Assembly (NCBI RefSeq): GCF_943913955.1
Contig: NZ_CALUAE010000004.1
Coordinates: 51,676-115,675, forward strand
Reading direction: 5' to 3'
Origin: Mycolicibacterium bacteremicum
GTDB taxonomy: Bacteria > Actinomycetota > Actinomycetes > Mycobacteriales > Mycobacteriaceae
DNA length: 64,000 nucleotides
In this document: piece by piece, positions 57,692 to 64,000 of the stretch
Position numbering within the stretch: position 1 is the first letter of the stretch
How the letters are laid out: each line of letters opens with the position of its first letter
Program-made: the position numbers and the translations under genes
Notes under the pieces: model-generated
Told to the model about the DNA's origin: nothing
Database searches by the model: none
What the model saw: the letters and a program-made list of their open reading frames with translations, nothing else

Positions 57692-59265
57692 TTGGACTCC
57701 TTGTCCTGCACGTCTTTACGCCGCCGATTGCCGATCACCGGTTCGGTGTAGGCGCGATCCTCGGTGTAGAGCTCCTCGTCCGGGGCGAAGCGGGCGTCAC
57801 GGCGCTTCTGCTGGCCCTGCTGGGCACCGCCGTGCCCCATGCCGCCCATCCCGCCCATGCCCATCCCGCCGCCCATGGCCGACGCCGGGATGGCGCCGCT
57901 GCCGCCGCCGGGACGCGCGCCGCCGGCCGCGGGCCCGGGGGCCACGGTCTCTGCTCCGACACTGGGCTGCAACGGCATCGACGGCATGCCACCGCCACCG
58001 CCGCCCGACCCACCGCCGGATCCACCACCGGAGCCACCGCCCACGCCCGCCGGCGAAACGCCCGGATCGTCGAGCCCGAGGCCGTCCAGACCCGTGTCGG
58101 GCATACCGCCACCGGGCAGCCCGCCACCGGGTAGCCCGCCCGACGGCGAACCACCGGACTTTCCGGCACCGGAGGGCGAACCGCCACCCGCGGGGGATCC
58201 GCCGCCGGCCGGCGATCCCTGACCCGACGGCGACCCCGAGCCTGTCGACGGCGATCCGCCGGGCCGGCCGCTCTGTGGCGATGTCGACGTCGGCGAGACC
58301 GCGGGCTGCCCGCCACCGGACGAACCGCCGCCCGACTGTTGCCCACCGCCGCCGGTGCCGGGCTCGCTGCCCGGCGGCGTAGTGTTCGGGGCCGGCTGCT
58401 GATCGGGCGTGGTGCCGTTCTTGAGGATCTCGCGGATGGGCGGCGTGGGCGGACGCACCGGAGTCAGGGCCGATGCGGCGGCGTATTCGGCAAGCACCTC
58501 TTCCGAGCGGGTCTGCAGCTTCTGGTATTCGGCCAGCAGCAGCGCCATCTGATTCGCGTCCGTCGCGACGGCCATCTGCGCGGTGATGGCCTGCACCTCG
58601 GCAACGGTCGGGTGGGAGGCGGCAGCCCAGCGGTGGACCTGGGCGAGCTCCCGCGCGTGATCCGACATCTGCAGAGCTGACTCGCCCATCTCCTGGAGCC
58701 AGGCCTTGTGCCGCGCCAGTGCGGTCCCGGCGACCTCGGCGGCGCTGCCCGTCCAGTCGACCGCATCGAGGTCGAAGTCGTCGGCTCGCTGGATGAGCGC
58801 GCGACCGTAATCGGTCCACTCCTGGGCGAATTGGTCAAGCGTGGCGGCCTGGTCAGGTTGGGCGATCTGCTCAGCGGCGGCCTCGACGGCCAGGTAACCC
58901 GGGGGTGCCGGGCAGGCCGCGATGGGCATCTGCGGTGTGGACACCTGCGTCCCCAGACCCGGAATGGTCGCCTGGGTCATCTCGGTGACGGTGCCCTCGA
59001 TCGCCGCGCGACCGGCCGCATCGGTCGTCTCGTAGACGCGGGCGGCCGCGTTCAGCGACATCGACAGCAGCTGCGCTTCCTCCTCGCCCGCTGAGATGAA
59101 CGATTTCATCCCGTCGCCCTCGGCACGTACCTGCGCGACGGCGATACTGGCCAGATCCAGCCCGCACGGCGGATTCGGATTCCCCGGCGGTGCCGGCAAC
59201 GGCACATCCAGGGCGATGGCCTTGCCGCGCAGGTCTTCCGGTTGGACGGTCAAGCCACCTGTCAT
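57688..59265 (-). CDS. espB: ESX-1 secreted protein EspB
   Basis: 525 residues. The N-terminal ~290 residues have the fused PE/PPE-like four-helix fold of EspB: YETTD (YxxxD), DWTGSAAEVAGTALARHKAWLQEM (WxG) and AQVHRWAAASHPTVAEVQAI. A ~200-residue Gly/Ser/Pro low-complexity region with SPAGGGSPAGGGSPSGAG-type repeats follows. The C-terminus (DEELYTEDRAYTEPVIGNRRRKDVQDKESK) closely matches recalled M. tuberculosis EspB, including the MycP1-cleaved tail. EspB forms heptameric rings and is cut by MycP1 after export. It overlaps eccE1 by four bases. Confidence 0.9.
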   Translation of the reverse strand: MTGGLTVQPEDLRGKAIALDVPLPAPPGNPNPPCGLDLASIAVAQVRAEGDGMKSFISAGEEEAQLLSMSLNAAARVYETTDAAGRAAIEGTVTEMTQATIPGLGTQVSTPQMPIAACPAPPGYLAVEAAAEQIAQPDQAATLDQFAQEWTDYGRALIQRADDFDLDAVDWTGSAAEVAGTALARHKAWLQEMGESALQMSDHARELAQVHRWAAASHPTVAEVQAITAQMAVATDANQMALLLAEYQKLQTRSEEVLAEYAAASALTPVRPPTPPIREILKNGTTPDQQPAPNTTPPGSEPGTGGGGQQSGGGSSGGGQPAVSPTSTSPQSGRPGGSPSTGSGSPSGQGSPAGGGSPAGGGSPSGAGKSGGSPSGGLPGGGLPGGGMPDTGLDGLGLDDPGVSPAGVGGGSGGGSGGGSGGGGGGMPSMPLQPSVGAETVAPGPAAGGARPGGGSGAIPASAMGGGMGMGGMGGMGHGGAQQGQQKRRDARFAPDEELYTEDRAYTEPVIGNRRRKDVQDKESK

Positions 59266-60665
59266 GACACCCCCTCCAAGGCCATCTGGTAGCGACTCTC
59301 CTCGCGCGGGTTGATCAGCCGGATCGGCAACTGGCTGTGGCGCGGGGTGTCGATGTAGTTGCTGCGCAGCACCACTCGGCCCACACCCTGGTGAGGTCCG
59401 AGGTAGGTGGTCGAGTTCGGCCAGGACACCTTGGCGACCTGCCCGATGCGGCCGTTGACGAAGCCGGCGAACTCGCCGAACTGCGGGCCGAGGGTCACCA
59501 CGCCGCCGGCCGCGGCGGACCGGATGACGAACTGGGTGAACAACCGGGCGTCGCCAAGGTTGACGCTGACATCGACATCGTCGAAGGGCATGTACACCGG
59601 ATAGCGGTCGGCGGTCTCACCGATCAGCACGCCGGCCGAGCCGATGGGTAGCTCGTAATGCCGGTCGGTGACCGGGCTCTCGCCCAGCAGCGCCGCGCGC
59701 TGACCGCCGAACAGGCACGAAAAGCCACGCGGCGTGGAGGGATTGGCCAGCGTGGTCAGCAACACCGTGGTGGTCGGCGCGTATCCGGGACGCACCCGCA
59801 CGCGGGTGATGGTGTGGTCGGCCCGCGCCGACCACCAGACGTCGGGACCGCCGGGAGCCACATAGGCGACGGTGAAGCTGCTGCGGCCCTTGATCGAGGA
59901 CCACGACTCGCGCTCGAAGCTGATCTCGGTGGCGCGGTCGAAATCATCGAAGCTACGACTGCATCGCGCGTCGATCCCGTTGCCCGCCAATTGATCCGCG
60001 ATACGGGTCGCCGAGGCGACCAGGTACCGCGCCAGCCCGGACACGCCGGTGTCGCGGCGCAGTGCGGGGCGGCGGGTCGACTCCGGATCGGCGCGCAGCA
60101 TGATCCAGGTGCGCCGGTTCGCGGGCGCCGGGTAGGGCCCGACCACCTGATCGTAGAGCGCGACCAGATTCGCCGGTGCCGTCTTGCCGACCCGGTAACC
60201 GGCTGCGACCACATCGGCTTCCAGCTCCGGGCAGTGCGCGGCGATCAGGTGCTCCACCACCCGGGTGTCCACCACGTCGTCGGTGAACGCCTCACCGTCG
60301 ACCAACACCGTCGGCGTGAACGGACGGGGGACGAGTTCGATGAGCGCGACCAGATATCCGTCCTGCCAGCGCACCGCCACGTGATCACCGGGCAGCACGG
60401 TCGCGCCGACGGCCGGCTCCGACGGCGGCGGCGGCGGGGTGGACAACCGCCGGCGCCAGGAGAACAGCGCGGCGATCCAGCCGGTGAACCGGCGTCCGCG
60501 CACCGTCAGGGTCGTCGCGATGGCCAGCAGCACGCTCAGCGTGATGCCGACCCACAGCAGGTCCAACGTCGTGAACACCGCGATGAGCGCCGGGATCAGT
60601 ACCGCCGCCCACAACAGATGCCCGGTGCTGAACCGGAATCCGAACTGGCCGAGGAACTCCCTCAT
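59262..60665 (-). CDS. eccE1: ESX-1 component EccE1
   Basis: 467 residues. Two N-terminal transmembrane helices (about 14-31 and 34-52) precede a large periplasmic/cytosolic domain with DHVAVRWQDGYLVALIELVPRPFTPTVLVDGEAF, a usual EccE start, and AHCPELEADVVAAGYRVG. EccE1 sits on the periphery of the ESX-1 membrane complex and supports its stability and polar position. The start overlaps mycP1 by four bases; it is followed by espB. Confidence 0.9.
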   Translation of the reverse strand: MREFLGQFGFRFSTGHLLWAAVLIPALIAVFTTLDLLWVGITLSVLLAIATTLTVRGRRFTGWIAALFSWRRRLSTPPPPPSEPAVGATVLPGDHVAVRWQDGYLVALIELVPRPFTPTVLVDGEAFTDDVVDTRVVEHLIAAHCPELEADVVAAGYRVGKTAPANLVALYDQVVGPYPAPANRRTWIMLRADPESTRRPALRRDTGVSGLARYLVASATRIADQLAGNGIDARCSRSFDDFDRATEISFERESWSSIKGRSSFTVAYVAPGGPDVWWSARADHTITRVRVRPGYAPTTTVLLTTLANPSTPRGFSCLFGGQRAALLGESPVTDRHYELPIGSAGVLIGETADRYPVYMPFDDVDVSVNLGDARLFTQFVIRSAAAGGVVTLGPQFGEFAGFVNGRIGQVAKVSWPNSTTYLGPHQGVGRVVLRSNYIDTPRHSQLPIRLINPREESRYQMALEGVS

Positions 60666-62035
60666 CGGCGTCTCATCGCCCGCCGGGCCAGTGCCCCGAT
60701 GCCCAGCACCAGCGCCAGCCCGACACCGGTCAGCACCACGATGGTGATGGGCCCACGATCCGGCGGCAACACCACGACCGGCGGCGGCAGCTGCTTGACG
60801 CGGTAGGCCGCGACCGCGGGCCCCTCCGGCACATCCCAGGTCAGCGCCGCGACCGGGTCGATGACGCCGGCGCCGACGTAGTTGTCGACACCGCCGCCCG
60901 GATGGCGCGCCGTCGCGGTGATCCGATGCATGATCTGGGCCGGCGTCAGCTCGGGGAAGCGCTGCTTGAGCAGCGCCGCCAGGCCCGAAACATAGGCGGC
61001 GGCAAAGGAAGTCCCGGCGATCGGGATGGGGCCGTCGGCGCCGGCCAGGGCGTTGACCGGGTTGCCGTCATAGCCGAGCGCGGTGATGTTCTCGGCCGGG
61101 GCGGCGGCATCCACCCACGGCCCGGACATCGAGAAGGTGCTCGGCTGCCCGGTCTGGCCGATCCCGCCGACCGTCAGCACCAGCGGTGAATACCAGGCCG
61201 GTGACACGATGGTCTGCACCTGCCGCCAGCCGCGCGGATCGTCGGGCTCATCGGCTTCGGGCGGCGGGTTCTGCGCGCAGTCCTGGCCGGTATTACCCGC
61301 GGCGACGATGACGATGGCGCCCTTGATGTTCACCGCGAAGTTGATGGCGGCCCCGACGGTGGACTCGTCGATCGGCCGGGTCACCTTGTAACAGGCGGCC
61401 TCACTGATGTTGATGACCTGGGCGCCCAGATTGGCCGCGTGCACGATGGAGCGCGCCAGGCTGCGCAGCGAGCCCGCGGTCTGGGTGGTGTTCGGGTTGT
61501 TCGGATCCTGGCGGGCGCCCACCGGTTGGAAGTTGTCCGACGTCTGGCGCAGCGACAGGATGCGGGCCTCGGGGGCGACGCCGATGAACGCGTCCGTCGG
61601 CGCACCGCGGCCGGCGATGATGGCGGCGGTCAGGGTGCCGTGCGAATCGCAGTCCGACATCCCGTTGCCGGCCTTGTCGACGAAGTCGCCACCGGGCTCG
61701 GCGGGTACCCGCGGGGACCCGTTCACGCCGGTGTCGATCACCGCCACAGTTACGCCGGCTCCCGTTGCGAACTTCTGTGCATCGGCCAGCCGGAGGTACT
61801 CGCTGGCCCAGGGTTTGTCGGTGAAGTTCGAATTCGGGAAGACGATCGGCGCCGAGCACTGACGACGTTGCTCGGTGGGCTGGTCGGGACCCGTCTCATC
61901 CGGGGGCACCGCGGCGGCATCGATGACCGGCGGCTCGATGGCCGCCGCCGGCGGAGCCGTGACGATCAGCAGTGCCGGCGGCGCCGTCAACAGGACCAGC
62001 GCCAGCGTGGCCAGCAGCACACCGATGCGTCGCAC
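60662..62035 (-). CDS. mycP1: Mycosin MycP1 (subtilisin-like protease)
   Basis: 457 residues from the GTG at 62035, with AGGGGAG 10 bases upstream; an upstream in-frame ATG would add a non-signal-like extension. A signal peptide/anchor (IGVLLATLALVLLTAPPALLIV), the subtilase domain with D101 (VIDTGVN), H132 (DSHGTLTA), N248 and S343 (GTSFAAAY), and a C-terminal transmembrane helix (TIVVLTGVGLALVLGIGALARR) are complete. The disordered loop and cysteines (C60, C129, C215, C253) that form disulphides are present. MycP1 cleaves EspB and stabilises the ESX-1 complex. It is the first gene of the leftward mycP1-eccE1-espB-espL operon. Confidence 0.95.
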   Translation of the reverse strand: MRRIGVLLATLALVLLTAPPALLIVTAPPAAAIEPPVIDAAAVPPDETGPDQPTEQRRQCSAPIVFPNSNFTDKPWASEYLRLADAQKFATGAGVTVAVIDTGVNGSPRVPAEPGGDFVDKAGNGMSDCDSHGTLTAAIIAGRGAPTDAFIGVAPEARILSLRQTSDNFQPVGARQDPNNPNTTQTAGSLRSLARSIVHAANLGAQVINISEAACYKVTRPIDESTVGAAINFAVNIKGAIVIVAAGNTGQDCAQNPPPEADEPDDPRGWRQVQTIVSPAWYSPLVLTVGGIGQTGQPSTFSMSGPWVDAAAPAENITALGYDGNPVNALAGADGPIPIAGTSFAAAYVSGLAALLKQRFPELTPAQIMHRITATARHPGGGVDNYVGAGVIDPVAALTWDVPEGPAVAAYRVKQLPPPVVVLPPDRGPITIVVLTGVGLALVLGIGALARRAMRRR

Positions 62036-62067
62036 GGTCTGTTCACTCCCCTTTGCAATCCCCGGTT

Positions 62068-62091
62068 GCCGGATGTGCTGGCACATCCGGC
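62068..62091. terminator. Tight hairpin between ptsH and mycP1
   Basis: GCCGGATGTGC (62068-62078) and GCACATCCGGC (62081-62091) pair perfectly with only TG between. It lies after the leftward ptsH gene and before the mycP1 leader, so it may end the PTS transcript or bind a dimeric regulator upstream of mycP1. Confidence 0.55.
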
Positions 62092-62207
62092 AGCAAAGCG
62101 AAGGCCGCCGTTCGGCGACGCATCGTGTCACGTCAGCCTAGGTCGGCCTTCGTCAGAGCAAGTTTACGGGGGTGTAGACGGGGTGCGTTCCGCTTTCTTG
62201 GGCCCGC

Positions 62208-62465
62208 TCAGGCGTCGAGATCCTGGGTCACCAGATCGGCGATGGTGGCCAGCGCATCGGCGTCATCGGAGCTGACCGTCACCTGGGCGCCGTTGCCGGC
62301 GCCGAGGGTCATGATCATCAGCGCCGAGCCGGCGTCGACCGGTTCGCCACCGTCGAGGGACAGGGTCACATCGGCACCGGAGTTGACGACGGCCTCGGCG
62401 ATGATCGCGGCGGGGCGGGCGTGCAGGCCGATCGAGGATCCGACGGTGACGGTCTTCTCGGGCAT
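62208..62465 (-). CDS. ptsH: Phosphocarrier protein HPr
   Basis: 85 residues. H15 in SSIGLHARPAA is the site phosphorylated by enzyme I, and S47 (DAGSALMIMTLG) is at the position of the regulatory serine; whether a kinase exists is not visible here. It transfers phosphate from enzyme I to the fructose-specific EIIA. GGAGA-like ribosome site (CAAAGGAGAAACC) precedes the ATG. It lies 36 bases downstream of the EIIBC gene in one operon, as in M. smegmatis-type fructose loci. Confidence 0.95.
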   Translation of the reverse strand: MPEKTVTVGSSIGLHARPAAIIAEAVVNSGADVTLSLDGGEPVDAGSALMIMTLGAGNGAQVTVSSDDADALATIADLVTQDLDA

Positions 62466-62501
62466 TCGGTTTCTCCTTTGTTGGGGTTGGGTGGTGCGGG
62501 A

Positions 62502-64000
62502 TCAGGCGGCGACGGGTTGGCGCGGCTTGGCGAACTGTTTGGCGGCGACGACCGCGGCGGCGGCCGCCGCGGTCCCGACGGCCAGCGAGATGAGGAACCA
62601 GGCCAGGTTGCCCATCGCGAAGAACACGAAGATGCCGCCGTGCGGGGCGCGCAGGGTCACGCCGGTCGCCATACACAGCGCCCCGGTGATGGCACCGCCG
62701 AACATCATCGACGGGATGACGCGCAGCGGATCGGCCGCGGCGAACGGGATGGCGCCCTCGGAGATGAAGGCGGCACCCAGCAGCCAGGCGGCCCGACCGT
62801 TCTCCTTCTCGGGCTCGCTGAACAGGCTCGGGCGCACCGTGGTGGCCAGCGCCATGGCCAGCGGCGGCACCATACCGGCGGCCATCACGGTCGCCATCAC
62901 CTCGAACGATGCGGTGGTGGCGGCGGCCAGACCGGCGGTGGCAAAGGCGTAGGCGGCCTTGTTGACCGGGCCGCCGAGGTCGAAGCACATCATCAGGCCC
63001 AGGATGACGCCGAGCAGGATGGCCGAGGTGCCGGTCAGTCCGTTGAGCCAATCGGTCAGGCCGGTGTTGATCAGCGCCAGCGGCCGGCCGATGAGCAGGA
63101 ACATGATCAGGCCGACGACCAGCGAGGCGACCAGCGGGATGATGACGACCGGCATCAGGCCGCGCAGCCAGCGCGGGACGTCGATGCGGCTGATCCACAG
63201 GGCGGTGAAGCCGGCGATCACACCGCCGACGATGCCGCCGATGAAACCGCCGCCGACGAAGACGGCCAGTGCACCCGCGGTGAAGCCCGGTGCGATGCCC
63301 GGCCGGTCGGCGATCGCGAACGATATGTAACCGGCCAGCGCGGGCACCAGGAATCCGAATGCCAGGCCGCCGAGGCTGAACAGGATGGCACCGAAGTACT
63401 GGGCCAGTCCGCCGTCGGGCAGGTTGGTCAGTGAATTGTTCAGGGCGATGTCGTTGGCGACATCGGCGATCTCGTAGCCGCCGAAGAGGAAGCCCAACGC
63501 GATCAGCAGGCCGCCGGCCGCCACGAACGGGATCATGTAGCTGACGCCGGTGAGCAGGATCTGCCGGGTCCGGGTACCCCAGCCGACATTCGACGATCCC
63601 TCGGTCGCGTCATCGGCCGGACCGCTGCCCTCGACCCGGGCGGCCTTCGGATTATCTGCCGCGGCAACGGCTTCGGAGATCATGGCGTCCGGCTCGTTGA
63701 TGGCCCGTTTGACGCCCGAGGCGATCACCGGCTTACCGGCGAACCGGCCGCGGTCCTTCACACCGACATCGGTGGCGAAGATGACGGCATCGGCCGCGGC
63801 GATGGTCGCGGCCGGCAGCGGCGTGCTGCCCGAGGAGCCCTGGGTCTCCACCACCAGCTCGACATCGGCACTCTCGGCGGCGAGCTTCAGTGCGTCGGCG
63901 GCCATGTAGGTGTGGGCGATCCCGGTGGGGCAGGCGGTGATCGCGACGATGCTCTTCTTGCCTGCCGGTGCGGCGGGTGCGGCCGGTGCCGGCGTGGCGG
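62502..64000 (-). CDS. fruA: Fructose-specific PTS EIIBC component, N-terminus outside window
   Basis: At least 499 residues in frame to the window edge. On the edge side an Ala/Pro-rich linker (APAAPAAPAGKK) leads into the EIIB domain, with the phosphocysteine in IVAITACPTGIAHTYMAADAL. The EIIC domain follows, with about nine membrane helices (GVSYMIPFVAAGGLLIALGFLFGG at its start; GVTLRAPHGGIFVFFAMGN near the end). The linker suggests that an EIIA domain is fused upstream, as in some FruA proteins, but that part lies outside the window. It imports and phosphorylates fructose; HPr is encoded next. Confidence 0.93.
   Translation of the reverse strand, partial: ATPAPAAPAAPAGKKSIVAITACPTGIAHTYMAADALKLAAESADVELVVETQGSSGSTPLPAATIAAADAVIFATDVGVKDRGRFAGKPVIASGVKRAINEPDAMISEAVAAADNPKAARVEGSGPADDATEGSSNVGWGTRTRQILLTGVSYMIPFVAAGGLLIALGFLFGGYEIADVANDIALNNSLTNLPDGGLAQYFGAILFSLGGLAFGFLVPALAGYISFAIADRPGIAPGFTAGALAVFVGGGFIGGIVGGVIAGFTALWISRIDVPRWLRGLMPVVIIPLVASLVVGLIMFLLIGRPLALINTGLTDWLNGLTGTSAILLGVILGLMMCFDLGGPVNKAAYAFATAGLAAATTASFEVMATVMAAGMVPPLAMALATTVRPSLFSEPEKENGRAAWLLGAAFISEGAIPFAAADPLRVIPSMMFGGAITGALCMATGVTLRAPHGGIFVFFAMGNLAWFLISLAVGTAAAAAAVVAAKQFAKPRQPVAA

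Noticed and set aside
1..64000. Insertion sequences or transposases
   Set aside because: No DDE or serine transposase motif, and no terminal inverted repeats with target duplications, were seen in any frame.

Overview
The window looks like a fast-growing mycobacterium (Mycolicibacterium, Mycobacterium smegmatis-like). It is GC-rich throughout. It carries the conserved origin-proximal block cwsA-ppiA-(PH-domain membrane protein)-crgA-(DUF881)-trpG-pknB-pknA-pbpA-rodA-pstP-fhaB-fhaA-tRNA-Leu, furA-katG, whiB6 and a complete ESX-1 type VII secretion core, with HPr and fructose-PTS genes next to mycP1. The species is inferred from gene content and order; no database comparison was possible.

Region 1 (1-4.7 kb) is the right end of an integrated phage-related element. 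It is a compact head module (large terminase, portal, MuF-like head protein, scaffold, HK97-type capsid, head-tail connector) that stops at a 45-bp copy of the 3' half of a tRNA-Ala(TGC), read as attR. No tail gene lies between the connector and the attachment site. This fits either a decayed prophage or a capsid-forming phage satellite.

Region 2 (4.7-21.4 kb) holds an alpha/beta hydrolase and an arylsulfatase, then the cell-division and envelope-signalling cluster: the Ser/Thr kinases PknB and PknA, the phosphatase PstP, the FHA adaptors FhaA and FhaB, and the elongation/division pair RodA-PbpA. pknA, pbpA, rodA, pstP and fhaB overlap by 4-bp ATGA junctions and form one leftward operon. tRNA-Leu(CAG) with a strong terminator closes the block.

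Region 3 (21.5-40.3 kb) is accessory and metabolic: an EspC-family type VII substrate facing a lipoprotein and a DUF1023 hydrolase; a Sap/GAP-type membrane protein; a GNAT acetyltransferase overlapping a membrane GGDEF protein; a large surface protein with five ~90-residue repeats; two TetR regulators with clear palindromic operators; a secreted lipase; furA-katG; a DUF808 protein; small redox and acyl-CoA enzymes; and a pirin.

Region 4 (40.3-62.1 kb) is the ESX-1 locus: whiB6, a protein with two helix-turn-helix domains, a divergent EspI-like MinD ATPase, espG1-espH-eccA1-eccB1-eccCa1-eccCb1, PE35-PPE68-esxB-esxA-espI-eccD1, and the convergent espL-espB-eccE1-mycP1. No espE, espF, espJ or espK is present between whiB6 and mycP1. 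Region 5 (62.2-64 kb) holds HPr and a fructose-specific EIIBC that runs off the window.
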